Assembly (NCBI RefSeq): GCF_900113065.1
Contig: NZ_FOOA01000001.1
Coordinates: forward strand, 496,001-560,000
Direction: 5' to 3'
Source of the DNA: Aureimonas phyllosphaerae
Lineage (GTDB): Bacteria > Pseudomonadota > Alphaproteobacteria > Rhizobiales > Rhizobiaceae
DNA length: 64,000 nucleotides
In this document: positions 43,938 to 54,326 of the stretch, one piece after another
Layout: every line of letters starts with the position of its first letter
How positions within the stretch are numbered: the first letter of the stretch is position 1
The notes under the pieces: model-generated
What the model saw: only the letters and a program-made list of their open reading frames with translations
Told to the model about the DNA's origin: nothing
The model's database searches: none
Translations under genes and position numbers: made by a program

Positions 43938-43956
43938 GCATCAGCCGACCTGATGC
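43938..43956. repeat. Inverted repeat GCATCAG-ccgac-CTGATGC, copy 2
   Basis: Same 7-bp arms and spacing as at 40942, with one base different in the centre. It lies about 99 bases upstream of csbD. Two further CTGATGC heptamers are at 43881 and 43910 in the same gap. Confidence 0.65.
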
Positions 43957-44054
43957 CCGTGACACTTGGGGGCGTCGGGTCTTCCCTCCATGTTGAAACC
44001 ACGGGCGGCGTCGCAGGGCGATGCCGCCCCCAGCCCGAAGCAGAGGAGTGCGGG

Positions 44055-44240
44055 ATGGGAGAGAAGAACGATCAGGCGGCCAAGAAGGAAGCCCTCGGCT
44101 CCGTCAAGGAAGCGCTCGGCAAGGTGATCGGAAACGAACGGGTCGAGGCCGAGGGAGCCGCCGAAAAGGCGGTCGGGAAGGCGGAAGGCCGCAAGAAGGA
44201 CGCCCCGCCGCGCAAGGGCGAAGCGTCCCGCCGGTCGTGA
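44055..44240 (+). CDS. CsbD family stress protein
   Basis: This 61-residue basic, hydrophilic protein has a CsbD-like core: KKEALGSVKEALGKVIGNERVEAEGAAEKAVGKAEG. It is followed by a Lys/Arg-rich tail. CsbD proteins are induced by general stress in many bacteria; their function is unknown. GAGGAG lies 6 bases before the ATG, which fixes the start; in-frame starts upstream are rejected. Confidence 0.8.
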   Translation: MGEKNDQAAKKEALGSVKEALGKVIGNERVEAEGAAEKAVGKAEGRKKDAPPRKGEASRRS

Positions 44241-44313
44241 TCCGCCCCCAACCGATGCCCGCCGCAAGCCGTATCCCGCGGAAGGCGTGCCCCCTCCCAT
44301 GGGCGGACCCATC

Positions 44314-44715
44314 ATGCTGAAGCTCTTCCGCAAGGAGGGTGACATCGTCACCCTCTGCGCCGTTCCGGAAGCCTCCGACCTTCCGGATTTCCTCTCGGGT
44401 GACGAATGGGTCTTTGCCGGCCAGAGCGCCGACATCGCGGAGAAGCTGGCCGAGCCCGACCGGGCGACCTATCGCGCGGTGCTGTCGGAGACCGGCTTCT
44501 ACCTCTTCTCGCCCGCACAGACCGCCGACGCGGAGGACGACAGCCATATCGACCTCGAACCGCTCGTGAAGGAGCGGGCCTATTTCCTGTGGGAAGAGGC
44601 CGGCTGCCCATTGGGACGCGAGCACGAGTTCTGGGCCGCCGCCTCGCGCGAGATCGAAGCCGACGTCCGGGCGCGGTTCGAGCGCCGCCACGCCGGGCGG
44701 CACATCGCTCGCTGA
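44314..44715 (+). CDS. DUF2934-containing small protein
   Basis: This protein of about 133 residues has a short N-terminal alpha/beta part (MLKLFRKEGDIVTLCAVPEASDLPDF) and a C-terminal DUF2934-like motif (VKERAYFLWEEAGCPLGREHEFWAAASREIE). DUF2934 is common in rhizobia, often near stress genes; its function is unknown. I chose the ATG at 44314, behind GGGCGGA; ATGs at 44287 and 44299 are alternatives. It is probably linked to csbD, 73 bases away. Confidence 0.65.
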   Translation: MLKLFRKEGDIVTLCAVPEASDLPDFLSGDEWVFAGQSADIAEKLAEPDRATYRAVLSETGFYLFSPAQTADAEDDSHIDLEPLVKERAYFLWEEAGCPLGREHEFWAAASREIEADVRARFERRHAGRHIAR

Positions 44716-44732
44716 AACCTTAGCGCTTTGCT

Positions 44733-47000
44733 TCAGACGCCGACGGCCGCGCGGATGCGCTCGCGCGTCAGCGGCAGATCGTAGATCCGGCTGCCGATCG
44801 CACGGGCGATCCCGTTGGCAAGCGCAGCGCCGCCGGGCCCCTGGCTGCATTCGCCCGCACCGAGGAACGGGTCGCCCGGACGCGGGATCACCTCGACGTC
44901 GATCGAGGCGGGCAGCGCGTCGAAACGCAGGATCGGATAGGTCGACCAGTCCACCGAGGTCACGCGGGTCCGGTCGAAGGTTGCGGCCTCGTAGAGCGTC
45001 CAGCTCGCCGACTGCACGATGCCGCCCTGCACCTGGTTGGCGATTCCGTCCGGGTTGACGATCTCGCCGGCATCCACCGCCGTCGAGGCGCGCACCATGC
45101 GCACGCGTCCGGTGTCGGGCTCGACCATCACCTCCATCGCCACCGCGCAGTAGGCCGCAAGGTTCTTGTAGCGCGCGAAGGCAAAGCCGTAGCCGTGATG
45201 GGCGGGAGGCGTCTCACCGGCCTTCCAGCCGAACATCGCGGCGGTTCGCTCGATCACCGCGCGAGCTCGCTCGTCCTGCATGTGGCGCAGGCGATACTCG
45301 ACCGGGTCCGCGCCCGCCTTCAGCGCCAGCTCGTCCATCGCGTTCTCGATGGAGAAGACGTTCATGTAGGCGCCGAGGCCGCGCAGCGCCGAGACCCGGA
45401 GCGGCATTTCCTCGATGAAGTGCCAGACGACGTCGCGGTTGGGAAAGGCGTAGAGCGGGTTGGAGTTGCGGTCGCCATTGCCCTCCGGCGTGATGCGGAC
45501 GGTCGGGATCGTGGGCGCGAACGGGCGGTCGAGATACTGCGCGGGCAGAAGGGCTCCGGCCCCGCCGGGCCGCGAGTTGTGGGTGTTGCTCCAGACCTCG
45601 TAGGTCCAGTCCTGGATCGTGCCCGACGCATCCGTGCCGGCGCGAACGCGCGTCACCATGCCCGGCGAGAACGGCTCCCAGGCATGCTCCTGCTCGCGCA
45701 TCCACTGAAGGCGCACCGGGCGGCCGGGCAGGGCCTGCGCGAGAAGCGCGGCATCGGCCGCCGCGTCGTCCGCGCCGTTGTGGCCGTAGCAGCCCGACCC
45801 CTCGACATGGATGCAGCGCACCGCCTCGACGCCGACGCCCAGCATCTCGGAGATCGCCTCCTGATCGGGATAGACGCCCTGGGTGTGCGTCCAGACCGTC
45901 GTCACGCCGTCCTGGAGGACCGCCAGCGCGCAGGACGGGCCGATCGAGGCGTGCAGCTGGTAGGGGCGCGTGAAGCGGGCCTCGAACGGGGTGAGACCCG
46001 CAGTTCCCGTTCGTCCCTCCTCGGCGACCTGCCCATCGGTGACGGGGCGGGACAGGAGGTAGTCGGGTAGCTGCGACGCGTCGGGCAGGTCCTCGCGCTC
46101 CTCCCACCGCGCGAGGGTGGAGAGCGTCCACATCGCCTTGATCGCCTGCCATTCGCGCTCGGCGAGGACGCCAAGGAACGAGCCGTTGCGCACGACCTTC
46201 AGGACGCCCGGCATCGCCTCGACCGGCGCGCTGTCGACGGAGACGAGGCGCGCGCGCGGGCTCGGCGGGCGCACGACGCGCCCGTGCACCATGCCGTCGG
46301 GTCGCATGTCCTGCACATAGGCGGGCGCGCCGGTGACCTTGCCGGGAATGTCGATCCGCGCTCGCGGACGGCCCATCTCGCGAAACTCGACTGTGGGCTT
46401 CAGCACCGCGTCCGGACCGGCGCGTCCCTTGATGAGGTCGCCGGACACGAGCTCGCCATAGGAGACGCGGCGTCCGTCCGTGGCGATCACCGCGCCTGCC
46501 TCGGCACGAACGGCGTCGGGCGCCACGCCCCAGCGCCGGGCCGCCTCGCCCTTCAGGATCTCGCGCACCTGCGCGCTGACATGCCGGATCGCCCGACCGC
46601 TGTCCTGCACGGAATGGCTGCCGGCGGTGAACCCCTCGTTCGGGCTCTCGCTCGTGTCCGGCCCGACCAGCGCGAGGCTCTCGAACGGCATCTCGAGCTC
46701 TTCCGCTGCGATCTGGAGGAGCGCGGTACGGATGCCCTGCCCGAGTTCGGCCTTGCCGGTGAAGACGGTGGCGCGCCCGTCGGCGTCGATCCGCAACCAG
46801 GATTCAAGGTTCGGATTGGTCTTGAGGCTGCCCGGCAGGTCCGGCGCCGCCTCCTCCACCTCCTGGAAGTTCTGCGTCTCGCTGCCCGGCGAGGTCGTCC
46901 CTTGCGCGAAGGCCCCGCGCATCGAGAAGGCGAGGACCAGCGAACCGGTGCCGAGAAGCACGCTACGGCGCGTGAGGCCGTGGGGATCGTGACGGGTCAT
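44733..47000 (-). CDS. Tat-exported molybdopterin-binding subunit, xanthine dehydrogenase family (IsoB-like)
   Basis: This 755-residue molybdenum hydroxylase large subunit has an N-terminal Tat signal (LTRRSVLLGTG, hydrophobic LVLAFSM, cleavage about AFAQ), which places the enzyme in the periplasm. It has the family's substrate-pocket and cofactor segments (KAELGQGIRTALLQIAAEEL, HVEGSGCYGHNGADDAAADAALLAQ, VRLQWMREQEHAWEPF) and the catalytic glutamate in LGAGECSQGPGGAALANGIARAIG. With the 2Fe-2S subunit and cytochrome c it forms the FAD-free IsoAB-type hydroxylase. Substrate could be an aldehyde, an N-heterocycle or nicotinate. Confidence 0.8.
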   Translation of the reverse strand: MTRHDPHGLTRRSVLLGTGSLVLAFSMRGAFAQGTTSPGSETQNFQEVEEAAPDLPGSLKTNPNLESWLRIDADGRATVFTGKAELGQGIRTALLQIAAEELEMPFESLALVGPDTSESPNEGFTAGSHSVQDSGRAIRHVSAQVREILKGEAARRWGVAPDAVRAEAGAVIATDGRRVSYGELVSGDLIKGRAGPDAVLKPTVEFREMGRPRARIDIPGKVTGAPAYVQDMRPDGMVHGRVVRPPSPRARLVSVDSAPVEAMPGVLKVVRNGSFLGVLAEREWQAIKAMWTLSTLARWEEREDLPDASQLPDYLLSRPVTDGQVAEEGRTGTAGLTPFEARFTRPYQLHASIGPSCALAVLQDGVTTVWTHTQGVYPDQEAISEMLGVGVEAVRCIHVEGSGCYGHNGADDAAADAALLAQALPGRPVRLQWMREQEHAWEPFSPGMVTRVRAGTDASGTIQDWTYEVWSNTHNSRPGGAGALLPAQYLDRPFAPTIPTVRITPEGNGDRNSNPLYAFPNRDVVWHFIEEMPLRVSALRGLGAYMNVFSIENAMDELALKAGADPVEYRLRHMQDERARAVIERTAAMFGWKAGETPPAHHGYGFAFARYKNLAAYCAVAMEVMVEPDTGRVRMVRASTAVDAGEIVNPDGIANQVQGGIVQSASWTLYEAATFDRTRVTSVDWSTYPILRFDALPASIDVEVIPRPGDPFLGAGECSQGPGGAALANGIARAIGSRIYDLPLTRERIRAAVGV

Positions 47001-47494
47001 CAGCCCGCCCTCGCGCCGGTGGTTCCGACGCCTGCAGTGCGCATGCTTTCCGCCGCCCTCCGGATCGCGGCGAGGATGCGCATATGCGTGCCGCAGCGGC
47101 AGAGGTTCGGCTCCATGTGGGCGCGGATCGCCTCGTCGGAGGCCTCCGGGTCGCGCTCCAGAAGCGCCTGCGCCCGCATCATCATGCCGGGAATGCAGTA
47201 GCCGCACTGTGCGGCCTGCTCGGCGATGAAGGCCGCCTGCATCGGCCCCGGCGCCTCGATCGTTCCGAGGCCCTCGACCGTCGTCACCGACTTGCCTTCC
47301 ATCACGACCAAGGGAGTGACGCAGGACAGGACCGCCTCGCCCCCCACCATCACCGTACAGGCGCCGCATTGGCCAAGGCCGCAGCCGTATTTCGCCCCGT
47401 GCAGCCCGAGTTCGTCGCGCAGGACGTAGAGCAACGGCGTGTCGGGATCGGCCTCGATCTGGTGCTGCGTGCCGTTCACGGTGAGGCTTACCAT
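47000..47494 (-). CDS. 2Fe-2S iron-sulfur subunit of the molybdenum hydroxylase (IsoA-like)
   Basis: This 164-residue electron-transfer subunit has eight cysteines for two [2Fe-2S] clusters: a ferredoxin-like set C38, C43, C46, C58 (GCGLGQCGACTV) and a helical set C97, C100, C132, C134 (CGYC, LCRCGTHMRI). It has no signal peptide of its own, which fits export with the Tat-signalled large subunit. Its stop overlaps the start of the large subunit by one base (TGATG), and its start lies inside the cytochrome gene. Confidence 0.85.
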   Translation of the reverse strand: MVSLTVNGTQHQIEADPDTPLLYVLRDELGLHGAKYGCGLGQCGACTVMVGGEAVLSCVTPLVVMEGKSVTTVEGLGTIEAPGPMQAAFIAEQAAQCGYCIPGMMMRAQALLERDPEASDEAIRAHMEPNLCRCGTHMRILAAIRRAAESMRTAGVGTTGARAG

Positions 47495-48894
47495 GTGGGC
47501 TCTCGCTTGGAAGGATTGGCTGGTGCGGCGGAGCCGGTGTCGAGCGAGCGCTGGCCGTTCTCGGCCCCGCGCGCCCGCGCCTCGGCGATGAGGTCGGCCG
47601 GGTCGTCCCACGGCGGCTTGTCGCTGTACGTGCGGCGCATGTAGGCGAGGAGATCAGCAATCTGGCCGTCGTCGAGCGCGCCGGCATAACCCGGCATGAT
47701 CGGGCCGCGCTCGCCCTCCGGCGCCGGGATACCGTTGAGGACCACGTTGATCGGATTGGCGGGCGTCGGACCGGAGATCGCGGTGGAATGATCGAGGCGC
47801 AGCCCGCCGTAGGGCAGCGGGCGCCCGGCATCGTGGCAGGTCGAGCAGGCGGCGGCATAGATCGCAGCGCCCCGGTCAGCCGAATCGTGCGCGACCGGCA
47901 CGGTCTGGCTGCCGGCCGAGGGAACCACGGCGCCTGGCGGATGGATCGTCGCCTCGGCCGTCAGCGTCTCGGCGCGCTGACGCCGCTCCGGTGAAGGCTC
48001 CCCCATCAGCGAGACGATATAGGTCGCGATGGCGCGGGACTCGGCCTCGGGCAGCGTGCCGAGATTGGCGTTCACCGGCGCCATCGGCCCGCGGGCGATG
48101 CCGTGCCGGGCTTCCCAGCCCTGGTGCAGGTAGTGGGTCAGGCTGTCGACGTCCCACGGGATCGGTGCCGGCGAGGCCGCGTTCAGGGCATAGGCCGTCC
48201 AGCCTTCGGATTCGCCGCCGGCCAGATGGTCGTCGCCTCGCTTCTCGGCGCCGAGGAGGTTGCGCGGCGAATGGCAGGCGCTGCAGTGGCCGAGACCCTC
48301 GGCGAGATAGGCGCCACGGTTCCACACGTCGTCCTTCGCCGGATCGGCTTCGAACGTGCCCTCGCGAAAGAACAGGAGCTTCCAGCCGGCCAGCACCAGG
48401 CGCACGTTGAGCGGAAACGGGAGTTCGTTCGGCAGCGGCTCGGCGACCACCGGCTCGCGCGTCATCAGGTAGGCATAGAGCGCGCGGTTGTCGGCGTCCG
48501 AGACCAGCGTGAAATGGTCGTAGGGAAAGGCGGGATAGAGGTGTCGCCCCTCCCGGTCGACGCCCACGCGCATCGAGCGCGTGAACGCCGCCTCGCTCCA
48601 GCGGCCAATCCCGGTCTCGGGGTCCGGGGTGATGTTGGTCGCATAGATCGTGCCGAAGGGCGTCGGCAGCGGCAGTCCGCCCGCGAAGGGCTTGCCGCCC
48701 GGCGCGGTGTGGCAGACCACGCAGTTTCCAACCGCCGCAAGGTCCGCGCCCTGTTTCACGAGCGCGGGCTCGAAGCGCTCCGAGGCGGCACGCTCGACGG
48801 GAGCGATCTCGCTCTCCCAGGCATAGGCCGTAAAGCCGGCCGCGCCGAAAACGACGATTGCAAGGAGGCCGAGGCCGGCGTGGCGCAGTTTCAT
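47488..48894 (-). CDS. Triheme cytochrome c subunit
   Basis: This 468-residue protein has one N-terminal membrane helix (LGLLAIVVFGAAGFTAYA) and three CxxCH heme sites: CVVCH (about 59), CSACH (about 206) and CSTCH (about 344), with a distal Met ligand probable in each domain. It resembles the cytochrome subunits of alcohol, gluconate and isoquinoline dehydrogenases. It accepts electrons from the periplasmic hydroxylase and passes them to the respiratory chain. It is first in this leftward operon. About 160 bases upstream hold no gene. Confidence 0.85.
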   Translation of the reverse strand: MKLRHAGLGLLAIVVFGAAGFTAYAWESEIAPVERAASERFEPALVKQGADLAAVGNCVVCHTAPGGKPFAGGLPLPTPFGTIYATNITPDPETGIGRWSEAAFTRSMRVGVDREGRHLYPAFPYDHFTLVSDADNRALYAYLMTREPVVAEPLPNELPFPLNVRLVLAGWKLLFFREGTFEADPAKDDVWNRGAYLAEGLGHCSACHSPRNLLGAEKRGDDHLAGGESEGWTAYALNAASPAPIPWDVDSLTHYLHQGWEARHGIARGPMAPVNANLGTLPEAESRAIATYIVSLMGEPSPERRQRAETLTAEATIHPPGAVVPSAGSQTVPVAHDSADRGAAIYAAACSTCHDAGRPLPYGGLRLDHSTAISGPTPANPINVVLNGIPAPEGERGPIMPGYAGALDDGQIADLLAYMRRTYSDKPPWDDPADLIAEARARGAENGQRSLDTGSAAPANPSKREPTW

Positions 48895-49056
48895 CGGCCG
48901 CTCGTTTCATGGCGCCGCCAGATTGGAAGCGCTACAAACGATCAGCTAGCGGGATGCCATCCCCCTCCAAGGCTTCGCGGCGACAGACTGCGTATGCGGC
49001 CATTCAATAGAAGGCGAGGAACGCCCCGTACGGGCACCCTGCGCCGGTGCCGGTCA

Positions 49057-50828
<1,772 letters not shown>

Positions 50829-50829
<1 letters not shown>

Positions 50830-51773
50830 CACTCGAAAACGACCCGCGGGAAGTAGAACGAGACGACCCAGTTCGGCATGTCGACGATCTCGGAGATGCG
50901 AAGGTCGCCGCAGGTCGAGACGAGCATGTAGGCGTCGACCGGGTTCATGTTGTAGCGCCCGGCCAGGAGCTCCACCATGTCGGCGACCGCCTGTCGCGCG
51001 CCGGTCATCAGGTCCGGGCCGACGCCCGTCGTCACCTCGTAGCCCTTGGCGTCGAGATGGCGGGTGACGGGGCCCGGCGTCGTGAACCGGGGCATGGCAA
51101 GATTGGCGCCCTTGACGAGGTCGAGCGTCAGCACCGCGTTCATCGGGCTTTCGATCGCCGTGCCGCACACCTCGCCGTCCCCTTGCGCGGCGTGCGTGTC
51201 GCCGACGGAGAAGAGCGCGCCCGCGACCTCGACCGGCAGGTAGAGCGTGGTGCCGGCCGCAAGATCGCGGATGTCGAGATTGCCGCCGACGCGGCGCGGG
51301 GGCACCACCGAATGGTGTCCCGGCTCGGCCAGCGCATTGCCGATCGTGCCGGCTAAGGGCTTCAGCGGCACGCGCCCGTGCCTACCGAAGGCGGCGGGTT
51401 CGAGCGAGTTCGGGTCATATGTCCAGATCGTCAGCGCGGCCTCGGTGAACTGGTCCGCGAGAAGGCCGAAGCCGGGGATGTTGGCGGTCCAGCCGAAGCC
51501 GGACGGCTTGAAGCCTTCGATCGTCACCTTCAGCGCGTCGCCCGGCTCTGCGCCCTCGACGAAGATCGGACCCGAGACCGGGTTGATCTTGGAGAAGTCG
51601 AGAGCGGTGACGCTCTCGACGGTGGACTGAGGCGTCAGCTGGCCGGCCGAGGAGTCCCGGCACTCGAACTCGATGGTCGCGCCCGGCGCCACGCGCAGCG
51701 CCGGTTCGAACGTGTTGTCCCAGCCGAAGTGATGCTGCCGGCCGTGGATCGTGTAGTCGCAAGCCTTGCACAT
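50829..51773 (-). CDS. Acetamidase/formamidase family protein (FmdA-like)
   Basis: This 314-residue amidase of the FmdA_AmdA family hydrolyses short amides to ammonia and the acid. Recognisable segments are the N-terminal HFGWDNTFEPALRVAPGATIEFEC, the GAEPGDALKVTIEGF strand pair, PPRRVGGNLDIRDLAAGTTLYLPVEV (metal/substrate region), GDTHAAQGDGEVCGTAIE and the C-terminal STCGDLRISEIVDMPNWVVSFYFP. It lies inside a transporter operon headed by amide sensor genes, so the imported amide is probably its substrate. Confidence 0.85.
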
Positions 51774-51774
51774 C

Positions 51775-53391
51775 TCACTTCGTCTCGACGTAGCGGTAGT
51801 TCATCGGGGTGTTGACCGGGTCGATGTAGAGCGCGTCGTCGCCGCCCATCCGGGCCGAACGCATCGTGTAGCGCTTCTCGTTGAAGACCGGCACCCAGGG
51901 CGCGTCGGCCATGACGCCCTTGTAGACCTCGCCCCAGGCGGCCGCCCGCTCGGCGGCCTTCGCCGGATCGACCATCGCGTCGGCGGCGGCCGCCTTCTCG
52001 TCCAGCGCCTCGTTGCAGTACTTCGCCCAGTTCCAGCCGCCCTCGGCCGCGCCGGAGCAGCCGAGGATCGGGCCGTAGAAGTTCGACGGGTCCGGGAAGT
52101 CGGCGATCCAGGCCATGCCGCCCGACCAGATCATCGGTGCGCCCTCCGCCGAGCCGCCGGCGGCGATGACGTTGGCCTGCGCAAGGCTCTGCAGCGAGGC
52201 CTTGATGCCGATGGCCGCGAGATCCTGCTGGATCGCCTGCGCGATGCGCGGCTGCGGATCGACGTTGGCGACGAAGAGCTCGGTCTCGAAGCCGCCCTCG
52301 TGGCCCGCCTCGGCCAGGAGCTTCTTGGCGGCCTCGACGTCGTACTTGTAGCCCTCGAAGTTCTGGATGTAGCCCGGCATGGTCGGCGGCAGCGGCTGGT
52401 TGGCAGGCGTCGCGCGGCCGTTGATGATCTGGACGATGCGGTCCTTGTTGATCGCCATGTTGACGGCCTGGCGCACCTTCAGATCATCGAAGGGCGCGGC
52501 CTTGGTGTTCATGGTGATGTAGCCGGTGTGGAGCTGCACGCCTTCGACCACCTGCGCGGCCTCGGCCGGGTTGCCCATCACCTCGCGGAACTTGGCCGGC
52601 GGGATGCCGTCGCCCGGCACGTCGACCTCGCCGTTCTGCACGCGCAGGAGCGAGACCACCGGCTCCTGACCGATCTCGAAGGTGATGCCGCCGAGCTTGG
52701 GCGCGCCCTCGCGGTAGTAGTCCGGGTTCTTCTCGAGAACCAGACGCTGGCCGAGCGTCCACTCGGCGAGCTTGAAGGCGCCGGTGCCGACCGGGTTGCG
52801 CCCGAAGTCAGCGCCCGACTTCTCGACCTCTTCCTTCGGCACGATGAAGGAGAAGTTCAGCGCCATCACCGACAGGAAGGTCGCGTCGGGGCGCGACAGC
52901 GTCACCTGCACCGTCTTCGGATCGAGGATCTTCACGCCCGACAGCTCGGTGGCCGTGCCACCCTGCATCGCCTCGAAGCCCTCGATCGAGCCGAGGAAGC
53001 CGGCACCCGGCGATTGGGTGGCCGGGTTCACCGTGCGCTCGAACGAGTATTTCACGTCCTCGGCCGTCATCGCGCGGCCGTTGTGGAATTTCACGCCGTC
53101 GCGCAGCTTGAAGGTGAAGACCTTGCCGTCCGGCGAGATCTCGTAGGACTCGGCCAGACCCGGCCGCAGCTTGGCGGTGCCCGGCTCGTAGTCCATCAGC
53201 CCGTCGAAGATCGCCTTGATCATCGAGAAGTTCTGCCAGTCGTAGCCGATCGCGGGATCGAGCGTCGCGATGTCGTCCTTGTAGGTGACGGTGATCGTGT
53301 CGCCCTCCTGCGCATGCGCCACCATCGGCGCGGACAGGACGGCGGCGGAGATGGCGAGCGCTGCGGCGCCGCGCTTGAGACGAGCGAGCAT
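51775..53391 (-). CDS. ABC transporter substrate-binding protein, family 5
   Basis: This 538-residue periplasmic protein has a signal peptide (MLARLKRGAAALAISAAVLSAPMVAHAQ). The mature part shows typical family 5 blocks: KDDIATLDPAIGYDWQN, LAESYEISPDGKVFTFKLRDGVKFHNGR, GTGAFKLAEWT, VRQAVNMAINKDRI. AAGGAAG lies 8 bases before the ATG at 53391. Its stop is 1 base from the start of the acetamidase gene. The ligand is probably an amide or small peptide, consistent with AmiC/AmiR control. Confidence 0.85.
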   Translation of the reverse strand: MLARLKRGAAALAISAAVLSAPMVAHAQEGDTITVTYKDDIATLDPAIGYDWQNFSMIKAIFDGLMDYEPGTAKLRPGLAESYEISPDGKVFTFKLRDGVKFHNGRAMTAEDVKYSFERTVNPATQSPGAGFLGSIEGFEAMQGGTATELSGVKILDPKTVQVTLSRPDATFLSVMALNFSFIVPKEEVEKSGADFGRNPVGTGAFKLAEWTLGQRLVLEKNPDYYREGAPKLGGITFEIGQEPVVSLLRVQNGEVDVPGDGIPPAKFREVMGNPAEAAQVVEGVQLHTGYITMNTKAAPFDDLKVRQAVNMAINKDRIVQIINGRATPANQPLPPTMPGYIQNFEGYKYDVEAAKKLLAEAGHEGGFETELFVANVDPQPRIAQAIQQDLAAIGIKASLQSLAQANVIAAGGSAEGAPMIWSGGMAWIADFPDPSNFYGPILGCSGAAEGGWNWAKYCNEALDEKAAAADAMVDPAKAAERAAAWGEVYKGVMADAPWVPVFNEKRYTMRSARMGGDDALYIDPVNTPMNYRYVETK

Positions 53392-53405
53392 GGGCGGGCT
53401 TCCTT

Positions 53406-54326
53406 TCACTGGAGCTTGATGCGGGGATCGACGAAGGGGGCGACGAGATCGGCCACGAGGTTCCCGATCACGATGGCGAGGGCCGACACGAGCGTGACGC
53501 CCATGATGATCGGCAGGTCGACGCGTTGGATCGCCTGCCAGGCGAGCTGGCCGATGCCGGGCCAGCCGAAAACGCTCTCCACCACCACGATGCCGCTCAT
53601 GAAGAGGCCGATGTCGATGCCGATCATCGCGATGATCGGCAGGATGGCGTTGGGCAGCGCGTGGCGCAGGAGGATCGTCCAGCGCTTCAGGCCCTTGGCG
53701 CGGGCGGTGCGCATGTAGTCCTGGCGCAGAACGTCGACCATCGAGGAGCGCATCATGCGCGCGTACCAGCCGGCCCCGAGAATGCCGAGCGTCAGCGCCG
53801 GCAGCACGAGATGGGAGAACGTCCCGTAGCCGCCGATCGGGAACCAGCCGAGCTTCACCGCGAAGACGTAGAGAAGAAGCAGCCCAACCACGAACTGCGG
53901 CGCCGAGACGGTGACGAAGGAGGTCACCATCAGCGCGTGATCGCTAGCCCGTCCGCGCCGCACGGCCGCCAGGATGCCCATCGTCAGGCCGAGCACGAGT
54001 TCGCAGACGATCGCAGCCAGCATCAGAAGAAGGCTGGCGGGAAGCCGCGCCCAGATGAGGTCCGCCACCTCCGAGCGCTGGAGGTGGGAGCGCCCGAGGT
54101 CGCCCTGCACGAGGTTGCCGAGATAGCGAGCGTACTGGACGAAGAACGGCTGGTCGAGCCCGAGCTGGGCGCGGATGTTGGCGACCTGCGCGGCGGTCGC
54201 CGTGCGGCCCGCGATCTGCCGCGCCGGGTCGGCCGGCAGGAGATAGAGCAGCACGAAGGTGATGAGGCTGACGCCGATCAGGATGAGGACGGCCTGGACG
54301 AGCCGCCGCGCGAGATAGACCGCCAT
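53406..54326 (-). CDS. ABC transporter permease, DppB-like
   Basis: This 306-residue permease begins MAVYLARRLVQAVLILIGVSLITFVLLYLLP, with six transmembrane segments, the EAA-type loop RQDYMRTARAKGLKRWTILLRHALPNAILPI and a closing DLVAPFVDPRI. It starts on the stop codon of the DppC-like gene (TGATG) and forms the channel with it. Confidence 0.85.
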   Translation of the reverse strand: MAVYLARRLVQAVLILIGVSLITFVLLYLLPADPARQIAGRTATAAQVANIRAQLGLDQPFFVQYARYLGNLVQGDLGRSHLQRSEVADLIWARLPASLLLMLAAIVCELVLGLTMGILAAVRRGRASDHALMVTSFVTVSAPQFVVGLLLLYVFAVKLGWFPIGGYGTFSHLVLPALTLGILGAGWYARMMRSSMVDVLRQDYMRTARAKGLKRWTILLRHALPNAILPIIAMIGIDIGLFMSGIVVVESVFGWPGIGQLAWQAIQRVDLPIIMGVTLVSALAIVIGNLVADLVAPFVDPRIKLQ

